From contig JAKCOZ010000012.1 of assembly GCA_022605955.1 (NCBI GenBank), positions 22,601,015 through 22,665,014 of the forward strand: a stretch of 64,000 nucleotides of DNA. The letters are read 5' to 3'. A program made the translations under genes and the position numbers. Source of the DNA: Rallus limicola (Eukaryota; Chordata; Aves; Gruiformes; Rallidae). Shown here in pieces: positions 13,303-24,580 of the stretch. Numbering within the stretch: the stretch's first letter is position 1; the number at the start of each line of letters is the position of its first letter. The notes beneath the pieces are model-generated. The model was not told the origin of the DNA. It saw only the letters and a list, made by a program, of their open reading frames with translations, and did not search any database.

Positions 13303-13475
13303 CCCGCCATCGTTCAGAGCTCTCACTCTGAACCGGTACGTTGCTCCAGGAAGAAGGTTGCTGACAGTGCACTCCAGATCAGGCCCATGATACACTTCAG
13401 AAACAACTTCTTCAGGTTCTGTCATTTCCACGCTGTACTCTGAGACGGGACAGCCGCTTTCTGAAGGAGGGACAT
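13303..13475 (-). CDS. FNDC3B: FNDC3B window exon 14 (FnIII 5 core)
   Basis: 173 nt, acceptor tttcttcctag, donor GGCGGG|gtacgt; completes Asp then 57 codons, ending phase 0. Encodes VPPSESGCPVSEYSVEMTEP, EEVVSEVYHGPDLECTVSNL and LPGATYRFRVRALNDGG. SEYSVEMTEPE, YHGP.LECTV and LLPG..YRFRVRALNDGG are near-identical to the mammalian protein as I recall it. It is the only exon here carrying strands C to F of one FnIII domain unbroken. Confidence 0.98.
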
Positions 13476-13555
13476 CTAGGAAGAAATCAGATTGTTCATT
13501 AATAACATAAGGATGTATGCCAGGAAGATTAAATTCTTTTACTTCAAAGGCCACA

Positions 13556-13632
13556 TATCTGTATCTGTACATAGATCTATAAATATATCTATGCTTGTAT
13601 ATACACTTTAATATATGTATATATGTGTGTCT
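13556..13632. repeat. TA/TG-rich simple sequence
   Basis: Imperfect alternating purine-pyrimidine tract (tatctgtatc, tatatctatg, atatatgtatatatgtgtgt) just upstream of exon 14 in transcript terms. It is degenerate rather than a clean microsatellite and inflates spurious open frames in this stretch. Confidence 0.7.
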
Positions 13633-13643
13633 CTGTGCATGCA

Positions 13644-13695
13644 TCAATACAGAATCAAGGAATGGTTTGGGTCGGAAGGTCTTAAAAATTATCTA
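13644..13695 (-). repeat. Short CR1 tail (minus orientation)
   Basis: 'agaatcaaggaatggtttgg' followed by 'gtcggaaggtcttaaaaatt' is the reverse complement of a CR1 3' end. Only about 50 nt remain. It lies just left of a second, longer CR1 copy, so two insertions or a rearranged one are possible. Confidence 0.6.
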
Positions 13696-13752
13696 CACAC
13701 TAGCAAAATTATCTTCCTCTTAAACAGATGCCTTACCTGCAATATCCCATCC

Positions 13753-14165
13753 ATCACAGAATCATAAGGTTGGAGAAGATATTTAAGATGATCAAGTCCA
13801 ACCGTTCCCGTCCTATGCTAAACCAGAGCCCTAAGTACCTCATCCACCCTTTTTTTAAACACATCCAGGGTCGGTGACTCAACCCTCTCCCTGGGCAGCC
13901 TGTTCCAGGCCCTGACAACTCTTTCAGTAAAAAAATTTTTTCTAATGTCTAATCTGATCCTGCCCTAGCACAGCTTAGTGCCATTTCCCCTTGTCCTGTC
14001 ACCTGTCCCCTGGCTGAAGAGACCATCGCCCGCCTCTCTAGACCCTCCTGTCAGGTAGTTGTAGGTGATGATAAGGTCTCTCCTCAGCCTCCTCTTCTCC
14101 AGACTAAACATCCCCAGTTCCCTCAGCTGCTCCTCATATGATTTGCCCTCCAGCCCCTTCATGTA
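13753..14165 (-). repeat. CR1 LINE, 5'-truncated (minus orientation)
   Basis: About 410 nt. Read in reverse: a 'ctggagaagaggaggctgag' block, 'ctgaaagagttgtcagggcc', 'caggctgcccagggagaggg', 'ccctggatgtgttt' and a 3' end 'ccaaccttatgattctgtga'. This is the CR1 3' UTR region in good condition. The 70-codon minus-strand frame at 13965..14177 is derived from it and is not a gene. Confidence 0.9.
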
Positions 14166-14854
14166 TATCATTGACATTTTTAAAGCGAATGAGTAAAATT
14201 ACTCTTAGCCCACAACATTCACCCAGTCAGGTGGAGCAGCAGGTCCCCCAAGGCAATGAGCCATCACTCTGGGAAGCTGCAGTTGATGCCAGGAGATCCC
14301 CAGCTAATTTTTAAGCAAAGGTGCTGCTCTGAGCAAAATAAAATCGTTAGTGAGGCAGGAAAAAAAAAAAGGTGTAGAAAGCTGCACAAAGAATGGGACA
14401 AGTGTGGAATCCTTCTGAGACAGAGAGAAACTGGGGGCGTGTGGTGGCTGTCTGATCCAGCCTTGGCTGCTGGCTATGGCTGGCCACAGGCTGTGGTGGG
14501 TCCCATACACTCCCAAACTACTTATACATGGGTTTTCTGGCAAAGCCTCATTAACACCCAATAAAAATACAAACAATTGCCACCCTCAAACTTCATTAGT
14601 CACAGTGCTAACATTTATGAGATATCAAATCTCTGTATGATGATCTAAACCCTGCACTTAACTTGAAATAACAGCTGAGTTTGTTTTCTGTGCCTGTATC
14701 TGTGTTGTTGCAGGCACCTTCTCCCCCATTAAAACGAGGTACTTGATAACATTTGTGATTATATCACAACCCAGTACTACAGAATCAACCTGTCTGGGGT
14801 TCAGCAAACCAAACCTGCACAGTGAGACATGGTCTTCCAGGGACCACCTCACGT

Positions 14855-15128
14855 GACAAGTGATAGGATGAGACAGAATGGCTTAAAATTGCACCAGGGG
14901 AGATTTAGGTCAGATATCAGGAAGAATTTCTTTACTGAAAGGGTTGTCAAACATTGGAACAGGCTGCTCAGGGAGGTGGAGGAATCACCATCCCTGGAGG
15001 GATTTAAAAGTTGTGCAGAAGAAGTGCTTAAGGACATGACCTAGAGGTGGGCTAGGCAGGGTTAGGCTGTGTTTGGACTTGATGATCTAAAGGGTCTCTT
15101 CCAACCCAGGTGATTCTGTGATTCTATG
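14855..15128 (+). repeat. CR1 LINE 3' end (plus orientation)
   Basis: 'gtgataggatgagacagaat', 'gaagaatttctttactgaaa', 'aacaggctgctcagggaggt' and 'tcttccaacccaggtgattc' then 'tgtgattctatgg' mark a plus-oriented CR1 3' region. The 71-codon frame at 14829..15044 translates the stereotyped CR1 3' UTR ([20 protein letters not shown]), a frequent false gene call in birds. Confidence 0.92.
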
Positions 15129-15855
15129 GTATCTTGGATGCACAGCTGAGTTTTTATATTGGATTTGAGATGTATTTGTCAGTTAAAAATGGTACTGCTT
15201 TATAATTCAGCTTAACCAATGATGTCACAAAGAATCCTAGATGCTGAGAGTATCATAATAAAAACCCATGTTGCATACTGACATGTACCTTGTATAGCAA
15301 AAACCATGAGTTTCTTGGTAGTTTAGAGTCATGTCCACAGTCCAAGTCCTTTGCAAAATTACAGGTGTCCAATGGATTGTGTGTGTTATACTGAAGATCA
15401 GGGCTTAAATGCCACCCAAAATCCTCAATATGTTCTAACTCCAATTTCTGAGAGAAGCCCTATGTTAAAAGCTGTAAAATGCTTCTGCCAAGTCAATATT
15501 GCAAAGGAATAAGAAAGGTCTTGAATTGCACAGTGCTTCTGCAATAAAGGGATGGCCATTCTAATAACAAAGAGATAGGTCCTAAGTAAAACAAAAATGG
15601 GAGCACAGTATCAGGCCCAAAGGATGACTGGAGGACAGCTGAGCTCAGGAACCCAACGCAGAGCCACAGCAGTTGATGAGGAGCCCAGCTTCCAACCTGT
15701 ACACACTTCGGCGTACAAGCTTTCGCTTTGTGCATCCAAGCAAACAGGACACACCACAACTTTTTATAAAGTATTAGACACAAAAGCTAAGGCAGGTTTA
15801 GGAACTACCAATCAAGATCAAGCCTACTCAACAGCGACACACTCCAGTGGCTTAC

Positions 15856-15961
15856 CCCATTGCAGCTGCACTACTTTGTGCTTCGGCTTCCCCAAAACTC
15901 GTGGTGGCCGGCAGTGACCTGGTGCAACACTCAGCGTACGGACAGGTAAACTTTCAGAACA
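15856..15961 (-). CDS. FNDC3B: FNDC3B window exon 13 (end of FnIII 4, start of FnIII 5)
   Basis: 106 nt, acceptor cctctggcag, donor TGGG|gtaagc; phase 0 start, phase 1 end. Encodes [20 protein letters not shown] then [15 protein letters not shown], closing FnIII 4 and giving strands A-B of FnIII 5. [12 protein letters not shown] is an FNDC3B-specific inter-domain segment. The Trp precedes a split Asp codon, the same structure as in exon 10. Confidence 0.97.
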
Positions 15962-16822
15962 CTGCCAGAGGAAAGAACAGGAGCTCAAGTTAGCTCTCAG
16001 GTACCACTACTGCCACAAAGTGAAGCATGATTAGAAAGCGGTCCAAGAAATTGTTTACTACAACTGCCACTTAATAGAAACTTATTTAAATGATAAAGGA
16101 TGGGAGATGCTATTAGACACATCACTTACAAATGCAATTAATAAAGTTCTTTCATTAGTATGCTCAAAACTGCAGCACAGGAAGCTTGATGGCTAATGCT
16201 GTGGAGCTCTATTTTAATTTTCCTTGTTTTTAAAACAATATCAATGCTTAAACTACTCAATCATTAAAAAAACCCAAAAAAAACCTAAAACCAAAGCAGT
16301 AGGAATCCAAGTGTAGATACTGAAATGATTTTAAATCAAAGAAGGGAACAACAGGAATTCGTGGCTGGAAAATGGAACCCAAAAACAAAGAGAAGAATTC
16401 AGCCACATAAAAGGTAATAATTTGCTACAACAAACTACTACCACATCTTTGCTCACTGTCCAGCTTTGGACAGTACAGGCTCACGACATGAGAGTCTGTG
16501 TCCCTTCTCAAGGGACTGCCCAGATCAGATAAACACAACGGTCTTTTCTCATGTAAGCATGAACACCTACAGATGGGTTTTGAGGAAACTGCATCTTGCT
16601 AAATTGCAATTTGCCTGGAAAAAAACACTCCATCAGGTACACAAAGTAGTCTCCTAAAATTCAGCAACTTGCAACATCAGATCAACTCCCATTGGTGTGC
16701 CACAGTAGCACAGCATCCCTGTGCTACCAGAAAGGTACTCACTTTTTTTACTCAAGCAGAAATCTTTTACCAATCTCTGAAAAATATAAACCATCTAGTT
16801 CTTATTGTTAAGTAATACTCAC
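15962..16822 (-). other. FNDC3B: FNDC3B intron between window exons 12 and 13
   Basis: 861 nt, GT-AG. AT-rich single-copy sequence; nothing else recognised. Confidence 0.85.
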
Positions 16823-16941
16823 CTGACTGTGTCCGCCAGTGCTGATACAGCATGCCCGGAGTTTGTACAAAGTGCCTGGTTTCAAGTGAGTACAGGTATA
16901 TTCTGTAGCTGATCCGCTATATGCCACTTCCCACTGATTGG
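16823..16941 (-). CDS. FNDC3B: FNDC3B window exon 12 (FnIII 4, strands C' to F)
   Basis: 119 nt, acceptor cttgttttag, donor AGTCAG|gtgagt; completes an Ala codon (G|CC) then 39 codons, ending phase 0. Encodes [39 protein letters not shown]. The [15 protein letters not shown] and [16 protein letters not shown] segments match mammalian FNDC3B closely as I recall it; [10 protein letters not shown] is the FnIII E-F motif. Confidence 0.97.
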
Positions 16942-17449
16942 CTAAAACAAGAGATATATCCAAGTTTAGAGAAGTATAACTCAAGAATATTTACCAGTGC
17001 TCAGGAGGGAAGAAAATCCTTAATGTGGTCTTACACAAATTATGTATTTTGGGAAGGTCGTTAGTGTTGAATGACTATAAATATTATTCCTGTTTAAGGA
17101 CACATCTATATCTAGACACACACCCCCTTAGAAATATACTTCTAAAATATATTAAAGATAGCAACTCAACAAGGAGGTTCAGCCCTGTAACCTAAAGTTC
17201 CATCAGTCTTAGGGAAAGGAGTGTACTTTATAAAGAAAAGAACCACAGACCCCAATGCCTCCCCAAAACCCAACCCAAACTATCCCAGGGACTATCCCTG
17301 AAAGCTTTAAGGCTGTATGTGGCTCAGTTTTGAACCCATCTGCAGTATTAGCATGTTAATGATAGTAAGAGTCCAAGTCCAATGGGTCAGTATTTCTTTA
17401 TAGTAGTTGTAATACTTAGGGAAACAGAGAAAATATGTTTCAGGTTTAC
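16942..17449 (-). other. FNDC3B: FNDC3B intron between window exons 11 and 12
   Basis: 508 nt, GT-AG. Single-copy sequence with no recognisable element. Confidence 0.85.
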
Positions 17450-17521
17450 CTTCCAGACTCCCTTGAGAAATCTCCAATAGATACTTTAGGATTTCTGAAC
17501 CACCATTATCCTGAGGAGGAT
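17450..17521 (-). CDS. FNDC3B: FNDC3B window exon 11 (FnIII 4, strand C)
   Basis: 72 nt, acceptor tttctgttcag, donor GGAAG|gtaaac; phase 1 at both ends. Encodes DPPQDNGGSEILKYLLEISQ then GSLE, the DPP.DNGGSEI.KYLLEI block of FnIII 4 strands B-C. It is symmetrical in phase and a multiple of three, so exon skipping would keep the frame. Confidence 0.96.
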
Positions 17522-18060
17522 CTGAACAGAAAAATAGTAAGGCAAGGTGTTAGTAAGTCTAGATTAGATGAGAAACATAACAAAAACATTATGTAACTCA
17601 TTTCTGATTCTGCTGCTTCTCCTCCACATGCTCCCCCCCCACTAACCACACCAAGAAGTGGGTAGCAGATGTTGGTCTCCAGTGTGAGTCAGAATAAGGG
17701 GACTGGATAATGGTGCTACAAACAAAACGTATGGAAGGAGCACAGTGAGATGCAGCTTGGAAGGTTGCCCCTCCAATAAAGGAAACAGCTGGCACGATGC
17801 TGCCATGGGACATGAAATGGTGAAAAGCCTGAAGATGCACTTGAGTGCAAACTACTCAATAAGGAACATTTTTGATTCTGAAAGCATAAGCACTTCTATA
17901 CATCTTTTAAAATATTTAGAGGTTTCAGTTTTCAAGCTCTCCAAATGCGTTCAATTTTCAACCGAGAAGCAGCATGAAAAATCTAAGTTCCAATACCTAT
18001 TTACATAATTTTATTTGAATTTATTAAAAAACTCTACTATGACAAATCAAACCAGCTTAC
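17522..18060 (-). other. FNDC3B: FNDC3B intron between window exons 10 and 11
   Basis: 539 nt, GT-AG. Single-copy sequence; a run of eight C at 17633-17640 is the only low-complexity feature. Confidence 0.85.
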
Positions 18061-18199
18061 CCCACTTGACACTAAAGCCATGAGCTGTTATTGGCCCCTT
18101 AATAATGGGTCTGGTCGGAGGTCCTGGCCTGTCTGGGCTTGTTGTACACACCAGCACTTCGCTGGGAGAACTCCTTCCTTCCACATTAGAAGCAAACAG
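18061..18199 (-). CDS. FNDC3B: FNDC3B window exon 10 (end of FnIII 3, start of FnIII 4)
   Basis: 139 nt, acceptor ttttatttcag, donor TGGG|gtaagc; starts phase 0, ends phase 1. Encodes LFASNVEGRSSPSEVLVCTT, ending FnIII 3, then SPDRPGPPTRPIIKGPITAH and GFSVKW, strand B of FnIII 4 with its Trp. SPDRPGPPTRP is the proline-rich inter-domain segment shared with mammalian FNDC3B. The split Asp codon (G|AT) links to the next exon. Confidence 0.97.
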
Positions 18200-20909
18200 C
18201 TGAAATAAAACCACAACAAGTTTACCACTGTTTACTGTAACTGCTTTTCTGACAGTTCTGTGTGAGACTTCTTTTTAGTCACGGCACAAATATCGTTACA
18301 CAGGAAAGCATGTCACATCCCAACAAAGCATGTGGGATGCTAATAACAGGTATTAGATTGTCACGTTGTTTCTTTACAAACCAGGCTCATTTTCCCCCCT
18401 CCCTCCACCAGCAGTAAAACATGATATGATTAAGATAAGAACACTGCTGTTTTTCCCTTTAAAAAAGAAATATCACATGGCAACTTGCAATTATTTACTC
18501 ATAAAAGATGAAAATAACAGCAATAACCATGCTGGTTTTGTTTTTGAGGTATTTCAAATTGCTATTTAAAACAAATTACTTTGGAGTATCAGTAATCAGA
18601 CAATTAAAAGCTTAAGTAGCATGACATGCAAACAAGAAACTCGTCATCTACAGCTGCTGAAATGATTGGGATGCATACAAAGTAAACTTCCTCAGACAAA
18701 TCCCTTGTCTCCACTGAAAAGCACCTTCTGATGACTTCAGGGAGAAGGTTACTCAGCTAAAAGAAGACATGAGGACCTGGCCAGGAGACCAAGCAGATCA
18801 GGACTGTACAGTAGACCCCCAAATTGTCCAATATTTTGTGACTGTTGAAAGCTGAATTAGCTCATGCTAGTTTCTGGGACAGAGATTTGCTGCCAAAGAA
18901 GTGAGTAATAAAATATGTATTACCCTTGCTAATTGTAAATATAAGCTAGTAGGAACTTTCCCACTTGAGAACCTTTGTTATTCTCAAGAGCAGTCATTTC
19001 TGTCCTCTCCTAACACAGACATCTGAGGAAAACAATTTGCAACTTTTAAGGCCAAAAACGCATTTGAGATTCTCTAGCTCATACGCTTGCTTTATAAATC
19101 AGTCACTAAAGCCACTATCTTGGTTCTTCTCTGACTATTCTCCAACATAAGACATCCTGCCACGAACACCAGACACATGGACTTGACAAGTACCCCAGTA
19201 ACAACTCTAGGGGATCAGTGTGAGCTACAAATATAATGCAATGTTCATAAATTCCCCTATTTACACAGCTTGAGATTGCACTGGCCCAGCAGGAACTGAA
19301 AATCCATGTTACATTGACTGTTCAAGCAGGATCTTCAATGCTTTTTGAAGAGCCATGGCTTTCCCAATCAAGAATCCTTCATCCCCTTCCTAGAAGGAAA
19401 AATAAAACTTTGCTTCCAGGTTTCCCTTAAATTTCCCCCTTAAATCTTTATTATTAAGGGGGTTCCCCAAAGAAAGATTTTGGCCAGGTTGAAAGACAAG
19501 CCTAGAACTTGCCAGGCAGCCCCCCATCGTGAGTTTTAAAACGCTGCTGTGACCCTAGGGTGGCTGTGTTTGCTTTTGTTCAATTGTTTTGTAGTTTTGG
19601 AGATCCTTCCCCAAGGTGCAAAGCTAATGAACACTGGTCAGCGCTCAATGAGGGAGCATCTCAGTGCTGTGTCACATCAGAACTGTGCTCATAGCCAGTG
19701 ACACAAGGCAATGAGTTTGCTCTGGTTATCAACCCGGTTTTGTGGAATTCACACTCAGTTTGGTAGCAGAGCTGCAGAGAAGCATGAGCTGTCCTTTTCC
19801 TTCAGCCAGCCACAGCAGCTTTGACCACGCTGAGCTAAAAGGCATCATCTCTGAATGACACCGCAACGGCTTCCCGATTCCTTGAGCAGTTCTTCATGCA
19901 AATGCACAAAGTCTTCTGTCCCAAAGGAATACATGCAAAGTTGTTTTTAAGGATTTAAATTAGTCCTTGGGTAATTTTGTTGTTGTTGCTGTTGTTTCTG
20001 AATTTATTCAGACCTTCAGAAGCCAAATGTTTCTGACACAAACCTACAGCATCCTTCTCTGCCTGCACTGTTTACAAATAACAAGAAGCTGCTTCCAGAC
20101 ACTGTTTCAGTTTGGCAACACAGGAGTACAGAGGAGGTTGGATTTACAGCCAGCTCCTCTTCAGCTCTGGAGGGATGGCCATGCTCTGGACAGATGCAGC
20201 GTTCCAGGCAGTGTGGCCAAACGCCATCTCGTGGAGTCCCGATCAGCTGCTGGCTCTGCAGTGACAGCCGGGCTGCACAGCCCGACAGGTAAGAAATCAC
20301 ACCATCTCCTTCTCGACAGTGGCACCCAGCACTTGGGTTTGATGGCTTCAGTAGCACCGATGATGCAGATATACAAATGTTGTGACTGCAAGAAGACTTC
20401 AAGGCCTTGTGAGGAGTCTCTCTCAGAGCAAGAGATACCAAGACCTGCTAAAAAAACAGCTCTGAAACCAGCCACACATACATTTGAGATGGGAAAATCT
20501 TCAATTTCTGCATGTCAGAGGAAGACAGAGCCCTGAGGTGGGGGGAAGGAAGCTGTGATTGCTGGGCTCCCTACAGCAGTTTTGCTATTCTATAGAAGTG
20601 AGACAGGTTTTGCAACCAGGGCTCAGGTTTGTGGGCAACAATGCAGCCAGCTACAACCAGCCCAGGCCCCTAGTCACACCTGTACAACTTCGTACCTGAG
20701 AGCACAGTGCCAAGAACCATGCCTGATTCAGACAGGCCGAGCAATGAGCTTCTTCTATAGTGAAAGTAAAAATACAACTTCAGTTTCATCTATTAGGTCT
20801 CAGTATAAAATTAATTTCTATTTGTGAGCTCAATTTTGCAGGCAGTTTTAAAGTGTCTCTACCTTGCCTGGAAAAAAGCTATACAATGACAAGAGAAAAA
20901 GGATTTTAC
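18200..20909 (-). other. FNDC3B: FNDC3B intron between window exons 9 and 10
   Basis: 2,710 nt, GT-AG. The part at about 20050-20540 is relatively GC-rich and open in several frames on both strands (longest 189 codons, plus strand, 19967..20536) but shows no protein family, splice logic or repeat signature. The rest is single-copy. Confidence 0.8.
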
Positions 20910-20996
20910 CCTGAATTTATACTGTGTGCTTCTTCGGAGATTCTTCACAGTACAGGCTTGCTCCTCTCCAGTGTACTTTGGGTGAAACACGCTATC
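20910..20996 (-). CDS. FNDC3B: FNDC3B window exon 9 (FnIII 3, middle)
   Basis: 87 nt (29 codons), acceptor tttttccag, donor TTCAGG|gtaaaa; phase 0 at both ends. Encodes DSVFHPKYTGEEQACTVKNL then RRSTQYKFR. FHPKYTGE and CTVKNL.RSTQYKFR are signature segments of FNDC3B FnIII 3, with the E-F loop Tyr in QYKFR. The donor has a weaker +5 position than most here (gtaaaa), but the frame with the next exon supports it. Confidence 0.96.
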
Positions 20997-21644
20997 CTGG
21001 AAAAAACAAATCCAAATTGTCCTAACTGAGGAGTCAGAGGAAGCGCTCTCTGTGTTACCAGAACACATTATAGCAAAGGAGCTTTATAGTCAAGTGCTTT
21101 TTGAAATCATTATTGGTTTTAAATTGCAAAGCCACAGTCATTTTCCTTCTAGAAGGATGGTGTGACTGACCCAGGTAACGTAATTGTAAGATAAGAACAA
21201 AGGCTGTAAGGACAGTTCAGCACATGTAACGAGCAGAAGAGGCAGATGACAGAATGCCAGCACCCCAGCTGCAGTGAGGAGGACACAGCAGACCCAGCTG
21301 TATGAGGACAAGCTGCCCTAGACCTTATGGGCCACAGTGAAGCTATGTAAAGGAGTCACGGATGATAGTACAGGTTTTTAGCTAGGGATTCACAGTTCTG
21401 CTGTGGAGCCAAACAAATTGCACATCTCAATCCTGACAAGCACCCAGTACTTCTAAAAGACCCCTCAAGGCAGCAATCACAACCTTTTCAATGAGAAGAG
21501 CTAGAGAACCTGCCTTGGCAGGGGGGTTGGACCCGATCATCTCTCGAGGTCCCTTCCAACCCCTGTGATTCTATGATCTCGAATTAATAAATGGAAATTC
21601 AATCTTAAGTCATGTAGCATACTTCACAGTAACACAGTGCTTAC
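20997..21644 (-). other. FNDC3B: FNDC3B intron between window exons 8 and 9
   Basis: 648 nt, GT-AG. Contains a short CR1 3' end about 70 nt from the donor of exon 8 (listed); otherwise single-copy. Confidence 0.85.
21503..21575 (+). repeat. Short CR1 LINE 3' end (plus orientation)
   Basis: 'gccttggcaggggggttgga', 'cccgatcatctctcgaggtc' and 'ccttccaacccctgtgattc' then 'tatga' is an intact CR1 3' terminus of about 70 nt, truncated 5'. It resembles the copy at 58628..58833 more than the others. It sits about 70 nt from the 5' splice site of exon 8. Confidence 0.88.
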
Positions 21645-21819
21645 ATTATCTTCTTCCTGGATTTCCAGGGTGTAGGAAATCACTTCCTCTGGTGTACATC
21701 CTTCAACTTTATTCCACTGCAACGCGATCCACGTAACGCCAGCTCGAACAAGCCTTGGTGCAGAAGGGGTCTGAGGAATATTACCTGCAGTGTAGCATAC
21801 CACCTCCTGGCTGTACCCA
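21645..21819 (-). CDS. FNDC3B: FNDC3B window exon 8 (end of FnIII 2, start of FnIII 3)
   Basis: 175 nt, acceptor ctgtccccatgcag, donor GATAAT|gtaagc; the first base completes a Ser codon, then 58 codons. Encodes GYSQEVVCYTAGNIPQTP, closing FnIII 2, then SAPRLVRAGVTWIALQW, strand A-B of FnIII 3, and the C strand ending VISYTLEIQEEDN. Motifs GYSQEVVCYT and EEVI.YTLEIQE are FNDC3B-type. The boundary structure, with one domain border in mid-exon, matches the other domain-joining exons of this gene. Confidence 0.97.
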
Positions 21820-23160
21820 CTGCATGGGGACAGAGAGGGAAAGAGAGTCATATTAAAGCAAACAAACAACCCAAACAAAAGAACCCCCTCCCCAAAACTC
21901 AGTGTATTTAGAGAAATAGTTCACATTTTAAAAGAAATCCAGGCAATGTTAAATTGCCCAGGTGGACAGGATGAACACCCAGCTATGAAACGCCAGAACA
22001 TAGAAAGAAAACCAATGCAGGGTCGTATGTGTCCTCACAGTCATTTTTACAGATCTCATCACACTAATATTGAAAAAAAAAAACCAACTGATTGCCTGAA
22101 AAATATTAACTTACTATAACTATGAAGTAGAGCAAAATCTCATTTAACAAAGAGGAACCAAACCATAGGAAATATACCCACATGTTCAACTTTGAGATGC
22201 TGAACTTGAGATACAGTTTCCTCCTCTTAAAAACTCAGATTACAACTTCTATTTAAGCTACACCTCAGAATGTGTGTACTCCAGCAAATCTAGTCCCACT
22301 GTTTCAGACATCCCTCTCCAAATAAAGCAGAGAAAAATGTATCCAGTCATGACCACACATGCTCAGCATCCCTCAGGAGCTGTCCGGTGCAGGCACGGAT
22401 ACCTTCCACCTCTGCAGGGTGGCTCTATGCCTTTCCAACCTCCCCTGCCCAAATTTCCTTGTGTTTGAAGCTTGGGATAAAGCTGCTCTTTCACACAGCT
22501 CAGGTTGCAACCAGAGAGAACATCCACAGCAGAGGACACTCCTGCCCTCTACTCATCCAAATCCCAGCACACAGTGCCCTGAAACCTAACCGGCAGTGGC
22601 GCTGAACAAGAGTAGGAAGAGTCCTCTCAAGGCTACATGCAGAATGTATTATGTACAGTGGAAATTTGTGAACAAGGTTTTAACAAGCAGATTTGGGTGA
22701 TTTTTCAGGAGGACAACCTCAGAACTCTCAACTGAATGCAACATTTTTACAATTTGCAAATTTGTTTCCAAAGTACAAATGTATTTTGCTCCTTAAAGTC
22801 GTTGCATGAATTTAACACACACAAAAAGCCACATCTCAGTTTTCTATGTCATCTGTCTCACAAAAAAAAAAGAAGTATTGGTTGAACTATCATAATAGTT
22901 AAAAAAATCCATCCCCAACACCTGAGCAAGAGAAAAAAGCATCTTCAGTGGGAAGTTCAATAGCACTGCAACCAACAAAACCACTTTACAACGTGAAGCA
23001 TTAGGTGACGTTAAGTCATAATTTTGGATGCTGGCTGTAAAAAATAAGCCATGTGCTGCTGGTGCTTATCTCACTGAGTACCATGGAGCTGACTATAAAT
23101 ACAGTTCTTAGTTCACTCCCTCGAGAGCCAGAGGGGAAAAAACCACGAGAGCAAAGAACA

Positions 23161-23194
<34 letters not shown>

Positions 23195-24455
23195 GGGAGG
23201 GTTGAAGCACACCCCAAGGTATTTGAAACATTTGGAATCTGGTGAAGAGAATGGATGCTGAAATGGGGAAGTTTAGCAATTGAAATGGGGAAAATTAGCA
23301 GTGCCCTTCCAGTCACACTCAGCAGCTCCAGCTCAAGCCTGTGTCTCTCTTCAGATCAAGGTCTATTGCAAGAGGGAGGGAAGTGATCTTGCAATAAGTT
23401 GGCTAAAGGGACTCCGTGCACATGTAAACGGTTCCAGTGCTTCTCAGAGGGAAAATGTGAGGATGTGAATAAAGAAACTTTCAAAAGAAGCCATATTTTA
23501 GTAAGAGGACTGTGTTTTCCAAGAGAGAACAATACCAGAATCTCCCTCAAAGCACATTGTTACATACCACTAGTGTTTCTTTTTCTGTCCATTTTGCAAT
23601 TAGGATTAGATCCCATTTAGCTAAGGAGGGTGATAAAGGAGCACAGAAGAGCACTGGACATTTAGCTTCTTCACAGCTGAGCTTTCCTGTCCCACATCCC
23701 TCTGAGTGCAGGAGCACACAGCCCCAGCAGCATGGCATCTCTTGGGGTACACTCTGGCACTCAGCTGTGTAACGCTTTAGCCCAGTGCTCCCTAGCAACT
23801 CCCAGAAGACTGCAGTAAGTTTGATTTCTCATTATCTTCATTTGAGCACATCTGTTCACATGCAAAGAGAAGCAGAACCTGAAACCCATCTCACATGGCC
23901 CTGAGTGTGCTTGTCCTCTCTCCGTCCTGGTTTGCTCACTCTTTTTTCCCACCCCAGCCAGCCCTGTGGAAGAAGGAAGGGACTGTCCTGCTGAAGAGAG
24001 ACAGAAGGGCTTTGCTTTAAACCAGAAAAATAAATATATCAAGATTCCTTTCAAAAATCTGTAACCAACTTCCTCTTGCTTGTTTTTCTTGGTTCACAGA
24101 GGTCCCTTGTGGAAGTTTTATATAACAGATGTATTCTTTTTGTATTAGAAAGAGGCCACAAAAGCACCACTGAACACCTCAAAAGGAGCCTATCTTCTGA
24201 GGCTAACCTTGTCATGGAGGTATGTGGTGATTCCCTGGGAGGTGAATGATACCACCGGGGATGGTGTGACCTACACTGAAGTGTTAGGTAACAGAGTAAG
24301 TGTCAGATATTTAACTCAAAACCAGAAGAGAAGAAACAAACCAACAAACACCTCCCCAGAAATCACTTTTTATACTGTCATCAATGGATAAACTTTTCCA
24401 CTACCCCTTTTTTTTCCAAGGAAGACCCCTTGGGTTACACCTTGGGATAACTTAC
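21820..24455 (-). other. FNDC3B: FNDC3B intron between window exons 7 and 8
   Basis: 2,636 nt, GT-AG. Holds the 26-base A tract listed separately; the rest is single-copy with many short spurious open frames. Confidence 0.85.
23166..23191 (+). repeat. A26 homopolymer
   Basis: Twenty-six uninterrupted A residues on the plus strand, followed by 'gaggggaggg'. On the transcribed strand this is a T run. No retrocopy is recognisable immediately upstream, so it is probably a mononucleotide microsatellite rather than the tail of an inserted element. Confidence 0.9.
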
Positions 24456-24580
24456 CTAGTACCGATGTCATTCTGAGCTGCTAATCGGAAGGTGTAACCC
24501 AAAGCTGGACAAAGCTTAGTCAACTTGCAATGCTTCTGGCTTCCAAAGTAACATTCTCTGAAACCGCTGTTCCTTTTTCC
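24456..24580 (-). CDS. FNDC3B: FNDC3B window exon 7 (FnIII 2, strands C' to F)
   Basis: 125 nt, acceptor ctttctag, donor ACTAG|gtaagt; phase 0 start, phase 2 end, 41 complete codons. Encodes GKRNSGFRECYFGSQKHCKL followed by TKLCPALGYTFRLAAQNDIG. The TKLCPALGYTFRL segment is the E-F region with the conserved Leu and Tyr, and the paired cysteines ECYF and HCKL resemble the mammalian CFFGSQKHCKL. The intron before it (7.2 kb) is the second largest complete intron of the window. Confidence 0.97.

Larger units (their letters stand above)
13476..15855 (-). other. FNDC3B: FNDC3B intron between window exons 13 and 14
   Basis: 2,380 nt, GT-AG. The most repeat-rich intron: a TA/TG-rich simple repeat, a short CR1 tail, one long minus-oriented CR1 and one plus-oriented CR1 lie within 1.6 kb. 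The remainder (about 15130-15855) is single-copy with no recognisable feature. Confidence 0.85.

Noticed and set aside
14829..15044. 71-codon frame resembling many predicted bird 'hypothetical proteins'
   Set aside because: It is the CR1 3' region translated; the same pattern recurs genome-wide and is not a gene.
19967..20536. 189-codon plus-strand open frame, the longest in the window, with overlapping minus-strand frames
   Set aside because: It lies antisense in an FNDC3B intron, has no recognisable domain, and is overlapped by open frames of 141 and 104 codons on the other strand, as expected from a locally GC-rich, stop-poor stretch.
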